DNA from: Toxorhynchites rutilus septentrionalis
Taxonomy: Eukaryota > Arthropoda > Insecta > Diptera > Culicidae
Direction: 5' to 3'
DNA length: 64,000 bases
Assembly: GCF_029784135.1 (NCBI RefSeq)
Contig: NC_073745.1
Location: forward strand, 97,671,105 to 97,735,104
Positions 1-11,639 of the stretch are shown here, one piece after another. The position numbers and the translations under genes are program-made. Within the stretch, counting starts at the first letter, position 1. Each line of letters begins with the position of its first letter. The notes beneath the pieces were generated by a model that ran no database searches, was not told where the DNA came from, and saw only the letters and a program-made list of their open reading frames with translations.

Positions 1-90
1 TAATGAATGACGCTAGTTAATGCATATGTTGAGACGGCAAAAGTTCCACAGGGAACGTTAACGCCATTCAAGAAGAAGATCACATATTGT
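1..90 (+). repeat. 3' tail of a tRNA-derived SINE (Feilai-like)
   Basis: The stretch 'gttgagacggc', then 'gttcca..gggaacgtta' and a 'cattcaagaagaag' end match the tail of the complete SINE at 42943-43225 read on the minus strand. The head of the element lies outside the window. The family name is a recollection. The match between the two copies is seen directly. Confidence 0.6.
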
Positions 91-1455
91 CGCTCCTGGT
101 TTGCATTTTTCGTAGATAGACGGCAGCTTTGCGAGTGCGCCATTTCCTTTTATTTTATTATAATAATTGGGATATGTAGGATTTCACAATATAGGTAGTT
201 CCTCGTAAGTTTCAATGAATGATTTCAGAACACCATCACCCTTTACTACACAAACATTCTCCGGAATCGACATATTGATTTTACCGCTTCTCGAAATAAA
301 CAGTGTAATTTACGACCAACTTAATTTAACAACTACTACAGGTATGCTAAACCTTACACCAAAAATACTCACACAAATGAAAATAATTTGCAAAACTACG
401 AAGTATTGCACAAGATGTTTTGCTGCTTATTTACTAACACTAATGCGAGGACCTTTATAGCATACCAGGATAACTGTCTATGTACAATGATCCACGACAG
501 CGAAGCCGATTTTGACAGCTTGTATGAGTGCAGCAACTCTAGCATTCATATCCGTGGAAGAAATAAACACATTCTCGAAATAAAAATTATTAATGAAAAT
601 TAACTTTTCTGTGTCAAATAAATATCCTAATAGATAGTCTGAAAAGTTCTCTGTAAGCAATGGAAAAATCTTAAACGAAAATTATTTCCAATGGTGTCTA
701 ATTATAATTTCAAAAAATTGATTTATCCTTATAATGTCCTTCAGTGATGATTAAAAAAAGTCAGATTTCCATGTTTTGAAAATTCAAAAAACAATTAGCA
801 ATTATTTTCATTGATCTTTTAACGATTTAAATCTGTCTTTTTGCATAGTAATGTTAATAGCTTATGCTTGTTTCACTCATTCAAAACGTTCCTAGATGTC
901 GACACCGTACTTAGTTGTCCTAAAATGAACTCAGCCCACCTTACTTTATGAAGTGCTATTAATAAAATGAACTCAGCGCGCCCTACTTTATCAATCGTTA
1001 TTAATAAAATGACCATGTCCCTGCCATATTTCAGTAATAATGAACCAATATCAGAAAATCCGGATTTTCGTCATTATTGCCAATCATTCCAACTTTGTGA
1101 AATAACACTATCTTGTTTAATATAATTCTGTCTAACTAACGTCAATACGAATGATCGTGAAGCTACCAAGAAACATCAATAAACGACAAGGATTTTGGGG
1201 AAAAATAGAAAAATCACTAAAGAGGTTGTTGGAAATTATTTCAAGCCAATTGGAAACCAGTTGATAAAATTTCTATTACAATTTAACCAGCCATCAATGG
1301 TTGTAGACAATTTTTAAAACTTTTGTGTGCATGGAAGGTTGCAGCACACTTTTAGACAGGGCAAGTTGTTGTTATTTTCGGATGTTTGATCATTTTACAG
1401 CATTAGTAATTGTACAGAAATTCAAATAGTGCATAAAATCACAAGAAACCGTTAT
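91..1455. other. No gene seen; AT-rich intergenic or intronic DNA
   Basis: Only short open frames without recognisable protein features. Bases about 435-480 ('cgaggacctttatagcatacc') resemble 29728-29770, so a fragment of that dispersed repeat is present. Bases 920-1010 contain a short tandem duplication around 'taataaaatgaactcagc'. Confidence 0.5.
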
Positions 1456-1459
1456 GCAA

Positions 1460-1590
1460 ACAGAGTGTCCGAAATTTGAATTTAATCTGTCCGAAATTTG
1501 TTTTTTTTCATAAATAGTGTCCGAAGTTTGATTCTTATTCGCTTCATTTGAAAAAAAAAATTATTCGATGATTTTTTTATGCTTTCAATC
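1460..1590 (+). repeat. Dispersed repeat 'gtgtccgaaatttga', copy 1
   Basis: Contains 'gtgtccgaaatttgaa', 'aaatagtgtccgaagtttg' and 'attcttattcgcttc', followed by 'attcgatgatttttttatg'. The same order recurs at 5452-5560. Family not recognised. Confidence 0.55.
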
Positions 1591-1604
1591 AAAAAAAAGT
1601 CAAA

Positions 1605-1712
1605 GGAGAGTTGTATCCGAGAGACGACCGCATAGTTGACGTAGGATTCCGTTAGGCTATCTGAATTACATAATTAAACTCTTTGATAATTATTTGGTGG
1701 CCCTGGAACGGG
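1605..1712 (+). repeat. Hairpin/palindrome module, copy 1, with histone-type stem-loop
   Basis: After an A-run comes a hairpin ('gttgtatc'...'gacgaccgc'), then 'gttgacgtaggattccg', and about 50 bp later 'ggccctggaacggg'. The last piece resembles the reverse complement of the histone mRNA 3' stem-loop. The same order, reverse-complemented, occurs at 16110-16262. Confidence 0.5.
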
Positions 1713-2690
1713 TATATTTGTTTGGTTAATGGCTATTGTTTGTTCACTCACTCCACCAGTGTTTACCGAGTGATGATGACAGAAGTATGGTAAACAGTCG
1801 TTGGGTGGTGCGTATCAGATAGAAGATGCCGAAGTGGAATGAGATATGATGAGAACCGCCCTCTGTGACCCTAGATGAAATGCTTCCTGTGTTGGATGAA
1901 ATAAAGCAAAAAAACTCACCAATGTAATATAAGATAATTACCAATACCGAACACAATTATCAATTTTTCTTATCAGTAAAAACATGTTACTTTAATATAG
2001 AGAAAACATATTTGAAATGGAAAAGGAAATTTTGTTTTATAATTTTTACTTTCCGATTATTTATTCAACCCAATGCGAATTTAAATTGGACTAACAACAC
2101 CTAATACTATATGTAGAGCATATGGGAAATCACTTTTTCGAATATTTCTTCACATTTCCTTTTCTTGAGTGAAAATGAACACAACAGAACAGACAGCTTA
2201 AACCGAACGACTCGTTCTCGAGCGGGAACACACCTTGGTTTTTATTTAAGAAAATTGAATTGAATCGTTCCATATTATTAAGTCATTTTAACACAACTGT
2301 TATTATATACAATTTTACAATTACACTTGTGCTAAATTTTTCACAATACACGATAGGTCATTGATATAAAATTTCACGAAGCAACCAAAAATTAAAGTTC
2401 CAACCAACATTAAAGTTCCAAAAAAAAATAACCAACATTAAAGTTCCAAAAAAAAAAACATTAAAAAATGCGAATGCTTGAATGAGTTCATATCAAAAAA
2501 ATAATCGCTGATTCAATTAGTTTATTAATTGAAAAAGATATAAGTGCATGAAAACACTACAGAGAATATGTTTTCTTCTACTTCATCCAGTTTTAATAGT
2601 CATTCAATTCAGCCACCTCATTCATTCTCGGTATGTCAGACCTATGCCCGAGTATAGGAAGGATAAGTTCATTTTTGGAATTGCTCAACA
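1713..2690. other. No gene seen
   Basis: AT-rich sequence. A tandem repetition of 'ccaacattaaagttcc' lies at about 2395-2450. No coding frame has recognisable features. Confidence 0.5.
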
Positions 2691-4235
2691 TACACTCAAC
2701 AAAAAAAATTAGAGGAACAGAGTGCGAAGTCGGAAATTTGAAGTTATTTTTTACATGCTGTATCTTCGTGAAAAATCAACGCATATCGATGAGATGTACA
2801 TCATTTTGAAGCCACAATTTTCAGGCATTAGAATATTTTACGTACATATTTTTATCTTGGTGTGTGCAACAATATCGGGAAGAAATGAAAAATCGATATT
2901 TTCTTTATATTTTCAAAAATATTCTGAACTAACACATTTTTTCGCTAACTAACTCAACAGCAAATCCAATTAACCTTATCAACCAGCTTTTGTTTGGTCC
3001 CAAGAACGGTCCCAACCATCGGACCGCAAATCGAGAGGCAAGGCATAAATTCATAAACACGACACGGCAGAGGCATAAATTCTGCATAAGAATAATTTGT
3101 TACTGTGACGGAAAAAATTATTTTATTTTTTCGCATCGATTTCAAAAAAGTGCAAAAAACAGGATAGTGCTTTACAAAATCCATTGTAGTTCTGCAATTA
3201 TCGCAGTAAGTTCTAAAGTTTGCAGGCAAATATTTAACCTAGTGGATTTCCTAAACATCGGTGAACGTTTCTAATTGATACGTTTAGCCGTTTTTTCTAG
3301 TCGATTTTTCAAAGTTTGGAGTAAATTAGAAGAGCATTTAATCGCAAATCGTACCAGAAGTACAAAATCCTACGCGACTCTCAGAATGAACGATTCGTAA
3401 CATTCGTCTTCATAAGTTTGTGGGTGAAGAGTGCGTGTATACATGAAAATGCGTATAAATATGTGTGAGTATCATCACTCCTTACAATATTTGTACCTAC
3501 AAACGCATGAAAACGAAAGTTACGAATCGTTCATTCTGAGAGTCGCGTAGGATTTTGTACTTCTGGTACGATTTGCGATTAAATGCTCCTCTAATTTACT
3601 CCAAATTTTGAAGAATCGGCTTGAAAAAAGGGCTCAACGTATCAATATGAAACGTTCACAGATGTTTAGCGAATACACTAGGCTAAAAATTTGCCTGCAA
3701 ACTTTAGAACTTACTGCAATAATTGCAGAACTACAATGAATTTTGTAAAGCACTATTCTGTTTATTGCACTTTTTTTAAACCGATCCAAAATAAGTAACA
3801 AAGTAACAAATTTTTCTTGTACAGAATTTATTGGAGTATTAAACACTGCCTTTTGATTTGCAGTGCGATGGTTGTTTATTGAATTATTCATCATCGAAGA
3901 CGAAGGGGCAATTTTTCATTCAAACTGAAATATCTCTGTGTGGGAAGGTCCTACAGGAACGTTCTTGGGACTGGTTGATAAGGTTAATTGGATTTTCTGT
4001 TGAGTTGGTTAGCGAAAAATTGTGTTAATCCAGAACTTTCTTGAAAAAAACGAAGAAAAATCGATTTTTCATTTCTTCCCGATGTTGTTGCCCACTACAC
4101 CTACACACACTTGTAACTCTAGATTGATGCACATCCCATCGATATACGTTAATTTTTCACGAAGTTACAGCATGTCAAAAATCCCTTTCAATTTCCGACT
4201 TTGCACTCTGTTCCTCTATTTTTTTGTCGATAATC
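2691..4235. mobile_element. Foldback element with ~700-bp inverted arms
   Basis: Bases 2698-3401 are repeated in reverse complement at 3520-4232, with a loop of about 118 bp. The ends read 'acaaaaaaa..tagaggaacagagtgc' on both sides, which resembles Tc1/mariner-type termini. The inner arm ends share 'gttacgaatcgttcattctg'. No transposase is encoded. The small open frames inside are by-products of the arms. Arms differ by scattered substitutions and small indels. Confidence 0.8.
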
Positions 4236-4850
4236 CCAATATTGAAGAAAGTCCATCGTTGAATAGTATCAAACTTCTTTGGGGTTGTTCTGCTTTAAAT
4301 TTTCATATGTTTTATGGAAGTCAGATTCAAAGACAGAATTGAATTTCTAATCAAGTATATCTGAGAAAGAAGTGTTAGTAGTAACTCGGAAATATGTCCA
4401 ATCGAATTGCCCAAATATCTCCCCTTATTGATTTCCAATACTTAGTTCACTCCGTCTGCTCAATAAATGTCACCATCAATTTTGCAATTGCAGTAGAGCA
4501 CCGATTATCCACGATCGCAAATTCCACAAAAACAAATAAATTTCTATTCTAATAAATACAAATTTTAATGTAAGCGCCAATTACAAGGAAACTATAATGC
4601 GAACGTTGAAAATTACTGACGGGTTTGTTTCTCATCGTAGTTCCATAATCGTGGATCTCGTAATCAGAATAATGCTATTTTCTTCGGCAATTTAAGAACA
4701 AGTTAAATTTTAGATTTGCCTTGAAATTAAGTTTCAAAAAATTAATTCAATTTTCAGATAAGTATAACACTTATAGTGAAGATTTGTTAGTGTAATGATG
4801 AATAAATTACTACAAAATACACACGAAATCATTTTAACCTATATTAATAT
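4236..4850. other. No gene seen
   Basis: AT-rich DNA without recognisable genes or strong repeats. Confidence 0.45.
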
Positions 4851-4854
4851 ATTT

Positions 4855-5110
4855 TTACAGTTACATCTAGATTTAACCTACGTCGCATTGTGGTTTAAAG
4901 ATTGTTGTTTACTGTGCCCGAAAAAACGTTCTTCCAGTGTAGCAGTAACGTGAAAACGAGTGTGAGGAAATCGGACTGTTTCAACAGTTCGCAAACGGTT
5001 GAGATTACGCCTGACGTATACGCATCACGGAATACCTTTTTGTCGCGTGACTGTTGGTGCTGTTTGTCATTTAAACCTTTACCGTTCTGAATCATTTTTC
5101 GGACAACATC
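4855..5110 (+). repeat. Dispersed repeat R200, copy 1 (uninterrupted)
   Basis: Starts with 'agttacatctaga', runs through 'aacgtgaaaacgagtgtga' and 'caaacggttgag', and ends near 'gtgctgtttgtc'. The same sequence occurs at 12575-13690, where a second element splits it. Both copies keep the same reading frame open for about 60 codons (shared NVKTSV, QTVE, PDVYA and CCLS). Function unknown. Confidence 0.6.
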
Positions 5111-5730
5111 ATATTTCGGCGCTTTGTTCTAATATCTCATATATAAAAAAAACTATAAAATTAATATCACAATTGCAGTAATCCCTTGGTTTCACTATCA
5201 TTCCATACGAGAACTACATTTGAATTATAACATAATCGGCAAAAATCGGACACTACTCATTATCGTTTGTGTTTGACGTTTGCTTAGCATGAGCACGTAG
5301 AATTAACTCGTTCATCAATGTTTAAATTTCTCCCGTGTTTCATCTGTTCTCATCAACGTTAACAGTTTTCTGTGATTCCTTGGTAAGTGTTTCGCAGTTG
5401 ACTATAAAATATAATCAAGTGTAATGTAATTTTCGTCTAAAAAATTACAAAATAAAGTGTCCGAAATTTGACTTTTTTTATAAATAGTGTCCGAAGTTTG
5501 ATTCTTATTGGCTTCTTTGAAAAGCATTTTATTCGATGATTTGTTTTATGTTTTCAGTAGAAAGCATAAAAGCTAATTGAACTAATTTCTTAAAAATATC
5601 AATCAAATAATACCTGTGCATATAGTTTAGATCTGTTTTCTTCATCATATGCCTTAAGCGTTCGAAATATGGATCCGAACGGTATATGGCCGTGGAAATA
5701 GGCTTCAACTTCAGAGAACATGATCCTGAG
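5111..5730. other. Intergenic; holds copy 2 of the 'gtgtccgaaatttga' repeat at 5452-5560
   Basis: Bases 5452-5560 repeat the order seen at 1460-1590. The rest has no recognisable gene. Confidence 0.5.
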
Positions 5731-6079
5731 GGCGGAATTCCATCTATGCAACATGCTACATGCTACAAGTCAATGGTTCTTGCTTATTGGAGCGTCTCTT
5801 TTTACAGCATAATTGGTCGTGTCGAGCAATGTTGGCCTTATCCAATGACCTGCGGATCGGTGCGATATGTGTAGCACGACATGTACGACAATTTTGGAGC
5901 AACTACGCAATTTACTGACGATTATCATATCTCACAATAATGATGGAACAGTGAGCGTTCGCATACTACTGTGTAGTGGCTGAGGTGGATACAAAATAAA
6001 AAATTACACAAGTATAATATCCATTGTTGTTTACCATTGACTTGTATCATGTAGCATGTTGAATAGATGGAATGCCGCC
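5731..6079. mobile_element. 349-bp inverted-repeat element (MITE-like)
   Basis: Bases 5731-5776 ('ggcggaattccatctatg'...) return in reverse complement at 6034-6079 with few mismatches, giving 46-bp terminal inverted repeats around a ~257-bp core. No open frame of note. No clear target duplication seen. Confidence 0.7.
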
Positions 6080-6299
6080 TTTACATGTTGAATAACATAT
6101 ATTTACCATTGATAAAAAATTAACTATTGAAACAGCTGAAAAAAATGATGGCAATATAGTTACCACTGCCCGTTAACTTCAAAAACACTGTTTGCCGCTG
6201 CCTTGCAAATTCACTTTATTGCGCCTTATGCAAGAATCAAAAAAAAATTTGTAGTGGAGCGAAGAAAAACTGTTTTTTATATAGAGTTTCAAAGAAAAA

Positions 6300-6450
6300 A
6301 ACAGGAAGTGGGTTATATCTATGGTATAACCGCAAGGGTGACGTAGGACTATCGCTGATTTAGAGATCATTTGTTTGAAGTTGAATCTAAATCCATTCTG
6401 AATGAATGAATAAATGAATATTTGGGGGACTTCGAAAAAGAGAGCGTTAC
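6300..6450 (+). repeat. Hairpin/palindrome module, copy 2
   Basis: 'gtgggttatatc' pairs with 'gtataaccgc' as a hairpin and is followed by 'ggtgacgtaggactatcg'. A short A-run precedes it, as in the other copies. Confidence 0.5.
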
Positions 6451-6544
6451 GTTGGAGGCACAAGGTTTTATGCATCCAATATAGGATACGAAACCTTTTT
6501 CTGAAGAATAATCTTCAGAAGCTAACCTGCTAACTGTACTTGAT

Positions 6545-7660
6545 TGACAAATCACAAACCCAAATGTATTATATGGATATTTTATGGATAGAAAACATTA
6601 AAATAAACTCTTTCGCTTGAATGTCATTTTTAATTCCAAGGGGAACTGGCAGATTATTTTCCAGCAACGATTAGATATTTCCACATTTTCCTCGATACTG
6701 GAAGCCAACCAGTGGTTAATACTAACTCGATAACCATCTGTTAATAGTACTTGATGAAAATTTTTGGTCACAGTGTTACATGGATAGAAAACATTCAAAT
6801 AAACTCTTTCACATGAATGTATTTTTAAATTCCCAGAGGAACTGGCATATTATTTTCCAGCAATGATTAGATCTTTCCGGAACTTTCTCGATGCTGAATG
6901 GCATCCTAACGGAAAGAGTTCTGCGCGTGTATGTGTCGATCCTTCGCCGTCCAACTCCTCCAGCACGTTAGGCAACGATGTTGTCTTGTCGATGTCCTCA
7001 CGAAAAATGAATGTGTCTCACCACCAGAATATCGCTTAAGTATGCTTTTTGTGTGTGATTGAATCGAGAGAAGGTGTGGTTTACGATGGCAATTTGGAAG
7101 GCAAACTAGAGGGGAATGAACTCTCTGAGCTCGGAACTTTCGGCGAATGAGCAATAATCGATTGCGGGCGCATACAATATTGGATACGGAAATATCCTAC
7201 TGATGGGGAAGAATAATCTTCTGAAACTATCCTGTTAATTGCGATTGATTGAAAAACCACAAAACCAAATGTATTTGGTCACAGTGTTACATGGATAGAA
7301 AACATTCAATTAAACTCTTTCACATGAATATATTTTGAAAATTCCCAAAGGAACTGGCAGATTATTTTCAGTAACGATTAGATATTTCCACATTTTCCTC
7401 GATACTGGAAGCCCACCAGTGGTTAATGCCAACTCGATAACCACCTGTTAATAGCACTTGATTGAAACATATTTGTTCACAGTGTAACATGGATAGAAAA
7501 CATTCAATTAAACTCTTTCACATGAATATATTTTGAAAATTCCCAGAGGAACTGGCAGATTATTTTCAGTAACGATTAGATATTTTTACATTTTCCTCGA
7601 TACTGGAAGCCCACCAGTCGTTAATGCCAACTCGATAACCACCTGTTAATAGCCGCGCGT
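6545..7660 (-). repeat. Tandem ~200-bp repeats in two pairs
   Basis: The phrase 'atggatagaaaacatt' starts units near 6582, 6780, 7290 and 7490, a spacing of about 200 bp within each pair. Each unit continues with 'aaactctttc', 'gaactggcagattattttc' and 'cctcgatactggaagcc'. Bases 6930-7010 between the pairs resemble 9730-9800 ('tcgccgtccaactcctcc'), which lies beside the H2A relic. Confidence 0.7.
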
Positions 7661-8045
7661 GTATGTGTGTGTAGCGATGTCTTCCCAGGGAACCGTTTGT
7701 GGCATCACTCTCCTCCTGATAGATTCCCTTCTGGCCTAGGGTGCACAAACAGGCTCTTGGTGACACCGTTCATCCGCGCTTTCATGATAAATAAAGAGCT
7801 TCACCGCAACAGCGACAACATGCTCCAATCGCTGTTCAATTAGAACTGAGTGGATTTCCGAGCGCCGCTCGCTTATATACCGATTGATGATTTCAATAGC
7901 CTGTTTTGAAAGCAATTTTAAGACTATTGAAACAAGTTTTTGGATCAAAAAGTAACAAGTATATAACGCGTAGACATTTTATCTTTCGAATGAAGTGTTT
8001 ATCATACCATTTCGTTCAGTTGTTTAGGAGCTATTAACGCTCAAA
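7661..8045. repeat. Repeat of possible histone-spacer origin
   Basis: It contains 'gcgcgtgtatgtgtgtg' directly after the tandem repeats and a TATA-like stretch on the minus strand ('tatataagcgagcg', 7862-7880) beside a small palindrome cgagcgccgctcg. The minus-strand frame 7736-7948 is open but resembles no protein I know. The histone link is inference from neighbouring repeats. Confidence 0.3.
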
Positions 8046-8049
8046 ATCT

Positions 8050-8190
8050 CGGTCTCCGGCGTAACGCTTTCGTTTTCGAAACATTGATTTTACACCCCGG
8101 TATAGAAATGAAAGACGTAGTCCTACGTCAAAAACTATGAATGGGTTATACCTATGATATAACCGCAAAGTCGACGAAGGACTGCCGTTG
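8050..8190. repeat. Two hairpin/palindrome modules joined head to head
   Basis: 'tatagaaatgaaagacgtag' with the full palindrome (8113-8129) is followed by a second hairpin, 'gggttatac'/'gatataaccgc', and a decayed 'gtcgacgaaggactgccg'. The left half, from 'ggcgtaacgctttcg', matches 11760-11835. Confidence 0.55.
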
Positions 8191-8394
8191 GCTAAGTAAT
8201 CAATTGTATTTCTTCAATTAGCAATAATCCCACCTCGGATGTTCCTCATTGGGTATGATATCGCCGCTGCGTAGAGCTATCTTTTGTATGTATTGATTAA
8301 ACTAGCGAATTAATGAAACTATTAAAGAATTCAATTGCAAACAAATCCCAATTTAAGTCAATTCATGCATTATGGAAGTAGTTATCGCAGCAAA

Positions 8395-8605
8395 TAGTTA
8401 TCAACATTTTGTCTAATCATCAAAGAAGTTCAGTGAGCTGACGACATGAAGAGATATCTTTAAATGCAGTCTTGAATAATCGAGCCAAAGCGTTGTATTT
8501 GTACCCGCTTTTGTAGACCGTGATAGCAAAACGCATTCCGGAGTGTAAAAAAAGACGGGTGGGTAATGTCGGGGACATAACCGGAGTGACGTAGGACTAT
8601 ACAAG
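8395..8605 (+). repeat. Hairpin/palindrome module, copy at 8.56 kb
   Basis: An A-run, then 'gtgggtaatgtc' pairing with 'gacataacc', then 'gagtgacgtaggactatac'. The left flank resembles the copy at 36120-36165. Confidence 0.5.
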
Positions 8606-9195
8606 GGGCTTTTGCTAAATATATATTTTAAATATATTGTTTCATTTTCTTCTCCTACGTGAATACCACCTATCTATCTGAAAAATGGATTAGTATACTG
8701 TTTACTCTTTATGAACATGTTGGAGGTTAAAAGAACCTTTGGTGTTGTGTTTTTGCGTTTTTTTTACAAACTTGATTCTTGATTTTTTTCAGGAGGGCTT
8801 TGTACTTATTAAATGTTCAACGCCGGGAATCTTTCGGCGTTGAACAGAGCAGCAGGAAATACATAACTCATCATGTTGCTCCTTAGTTATTTTTCTCTAC
8901 AATGCAGATGTAACGTCAGTCAATTTTCAACATCAGTTATCAACCAAAGAAAACAGTTCTTGCTACCGATAAAATTCCTTAATGCCATCCTGCATACAAT
9001 GTGTTGTAATTTGAAGCCACTTTTAATTCGGAAACCATGCATGGGTTTGTGAAAACTGAATGATCAATAAAAGACTCCAACCACCAATAAGTTCAAGAAC
9101 AAGCATAAACAAAATATATCAGTTTATATTATATGTCATATTATTTCACTTTAGAATGCATTGGAATTGTGAAAAACTTTTAATAACTCTTCTTT
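8606..9195. other. No gene seen
   Basis: AT-rich. Bases 8820-8845 carry a short inverted pair ('caacgccg'..'cggcgttg'). Nothing else recognised. Confidence 0.4.
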
Positions 9196-9202
9196 GAATG
9201 GT

Positions 9203-9515
9203 TTAATGGCCCTGAAAAGCGCCGAGTTTTACGGTGGCTGGTTTTGCCACCAAAGCAGTTTGTATAAACAAACTTTTTTCCTTCTTCTACCTGCTGCCGT
9301 TTTGCGATTGCGTTTGCCACTCTAACTCGATCACTTCGGCGGCCGAAACTATACAACGCTGACTAGGTGGACTGGTACACTGGTACTAACGCGCTCGGTC
9401 TAGCTGCCCTTGCGGAGCAATTGGCGAATACACCTACGGGGAATTGCAGACTAACACGGTTCGAGCGGGATTTTGCTTTTCCCTTCACTTTTCCTCCTTT
9501 GTCATGTCCAGACAT
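9203..9515 (-). pseudogene. Histone H2A pseudogene with 3' stem-loop
   Basis: On the minus strand an ATG at 9515 begins a frame close to the H2A N-terminus: MSG, then [15 protein letters not shown], then LQFPVG. After that the frame breaks, and an out-of-frame remnant of the 'RQLLRKG' region and a trace of 'AEVIEL' remain. At 9205-9220 the minus strand reads GGCGCTTTTCAGGGCC. This is almost the canonical histone mRNA 3' stem-loop, with one mismatched stem pair. The distance from ATG to stem-loop, about 310 bp, is shorter than a normal H2A gene (roughly 375 bp of coding sequence plus a short 3' UTR), so sequence has been lost. H2A normally packages DNA in the nucleosome core; this copy cannot. 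Confidence 0.8.
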
Positions 9516-9850
9516 GGCTGCTTGTGTTGGTTTGTTGATGTGATGTGATGCGAAACGATGTGGTGTACGGTTTGGATGAGAATGATCGTTACGGTGGTGG
9601 TGGTGGTTTTGTATTATAGAAACTTTATACTTTTCAGTTCATTCGTCTCTAGCCTTGAGAAAAGCCCTTGAAACTCTACTCTAACTGCTGCATTACACCT
9701 CCACCCTCATTGCCTTGAGAAAGGCACTCGATCCCTCGCCGTCCAGCTCGTCCAGCAACGATGTTATCCAGTCGGTGTCCACACAAAGAATGATGAGAAT
9801 GATCGTTACGGCAGCGGAGCGGGGATTTTTAAGCTGACTGGCTGGCTCGA
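9516..9850. repeat. Flank of the H2A relic, repeated elsewhere
   Basis: It holds 'gatgtgatgtgatg', a (ggt)n run near 9592, and two related blocks ('gccttgagaaaagccc' and 'gccttgagaaaggcac'). Bases 9730-9800 match 6930-7010. It is probably upstream or spacer DNA carried along with the histone copy. Confidence 0.4.
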
Positions 9851-10318
9851 GAATTACGCATGTGTGAGACTGCGACCAATGTTTCGTTTATTTTTTTTTC
9901 TTTTTCCTTTCCAATATTGCTTCATTGTATTTTGCTGCTGCTCTGGTTGCCCGTTTTGGTCGGTACGATTTGAGGAGCACAAAATGGACCAATCAAAAAT
10001 GGGCACATAGTGCATTTGGACAATGCTTGATATTTCACAATTATTCAATTATTTATCTCAAGAAAAATGAAATGTTATTCGTTATCATAGATGCGTAGAT
10101 ATATTTTCTATCAATTGATGCAAAAACCTTTGCGATCTATTGAGAAATGCTCGAGTTATAAGCGTTCCAAATATTACATTTTTTCCTACTTGTACAGTGT
10201 CTAGATTTCCATTTCACCCCCTATATCTTCCGGTTAGACGTAGTCCTACGTCAAAATGCATGGGGGTATAAAAGTATTACCGACATGAATGTATTTGCAA
10301 TGTCGAGTTTCCTAACTA
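9851..10318. other. No gene; palindrome module at 10230-10290
   Basis: The perfect core 'gacgtagtcctacgtc' lies at about 10237-10252, followed by 'gggtataaaagtattaccg', a weak hairpin. Nothing else recognised. Confidence 0.45.
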
Positions 10319-11634
10319 CAGGGTGGGCCATTTAAAGTGGAAGCATCTGGCAACCCCATAACTTTTGACAGAGATGTCAGATTAACAAATGTCATACCGC
10401 GTTGGAAGCGTCATTTCAGTACAATTTTAACCATGGAACAATACACACCTAAACAACGCGCTGAAATTGTTCAGCTGTACATTCAAAATAACTTCTCAAT
10501 TGTGTTAACTAAACGTGCGTGGAAAAATAAAAATAAAGTTTAAACATCGCCTGGAGACAACACTATACGTCGATTATATGCCAAATTTATATCGTCTGGT
10601 AGTGTTGGTAATGCCAGTCATCTGTCCAGACAACGACCAAGACGTTTCGACAAGAATATTGATGCCGTTCGAGCCAGTGTTGCAGAGACTCCATCGACAT
10701 CAGGTCGCCATCGTTCGCAAGAGTTAGGCATCGCTCGAACCACTCTCCAACGCATAATTCGTGTTGATTTGAAAATGTTTCCGTATAAAATTCAAATGGC
10801 TCAACAACTTAACCCATCTGACTTACCACGTCGACTTGATTTTGCGAAATGGACCATCGAAATGGCCAAAAATGAACGTGGCTTTTGGCAAAAAATCATA
10901 ATGTCTCATGAGGCGCATTTCAACTTGAATGGAGGAGTGAATAAACAAAATTGTCGGTTTTATGCTACTGAAAACCCTCAATTCATCGAAACGCAACCTC
11001 TTTACGACCAAAAAGTTACTGTGTGGTGTGGCATTTATGCCGATAAAGTCATCGGCCCGTACTTCTTTGAAAACGAAAATGGAGCAACGGTAACCGTGAA
11101 TGGGAAGCGTTATCGGACAATGATAACCGATTCTTTATTGCCATTTGTTCGCGAAAATGAATTGGACAATTACTGGTTCCAACAGGACGGCGCTACATGC
11201 CATACAGCGGCTGCCACGACCAAATTATTGCGCGAAATGTTCCCCGGAAGATTAATATCGAAAAACGGCGATTATGACTGGCCACCGAGATCACCTGATT
11301 TGACGCCTCCCGACTTTTTTTTATGGGGATATTTAAAATCCAAGGTATACACTGGTAAACCAAGGACCCTGGCTGCGCTGAAAGACAATATCCAACAAGA
11401 AATTGCTGCAATATCGGCCGAAACATTGGGCAAAGTGATGGAAAATGCAGAAAAAAGGGCACATTTTGCGGTCAAGGCCAGAGGCGGTCATTTACGAGAT
11501 ATCATAATCAAAAAGTAGTTAGAACAAATCTCCTTGGACCAAAATAAATGAATTTCAAAAAAAAAAAATTAAATTCCACTTCTTTACTTTGCTATTGCAA
11601 AAACAAATCCTTCCACTTTAAATGACCCACCCTG
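10319..11634 (+). mobile_element. Full-length rosa-like (DD41D) Tc1/mariner-superfamily transposon
   Basis: The 1316-bp element is bounded by TA on both sides (10317-10318 and 11635-11636). The terminal inverted repeats begin 'cagggtgggccatttaaag' on the left, and the complement of the right end reads the same with one c/t difference near base 11. They extend about 26 bp. One broken transposase gene fills the interior. Both ends are intact, so the copy could in principle be mobilised by a related transposase. Confidence 0.85.
10434..11518 (+). pseudogene. rosa-like DD41D transposase, frameshifted
   Basis: The start at 10434 (MEQYTPKQRAEIVQLY) resembles family N-termini, but the frame breaks after about 36 codons and resumes at about 10769 for 249 residues. 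The C-terminal part carries the RNase H-like catalytic core. The second aspartate lies in FQQDGATCHTA and the third in PDLTPPDFFLWGY. I count 41 residues between them, the spacing reported for the rosa group. The end (GGHLRDIIIKK) is family-like. The N-terminal DNA-binding part (about 10544-10768) lies in other frames with stops. Not functional as it stands. Confidence 0.8.
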
Positions 11635-11639
11635 TATTT

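Noticed and set aside
4022..4342. 106-codon plus-strand frame
   Set aside because: Most of it lies in the right arm of the foldback element and shows no protein features.
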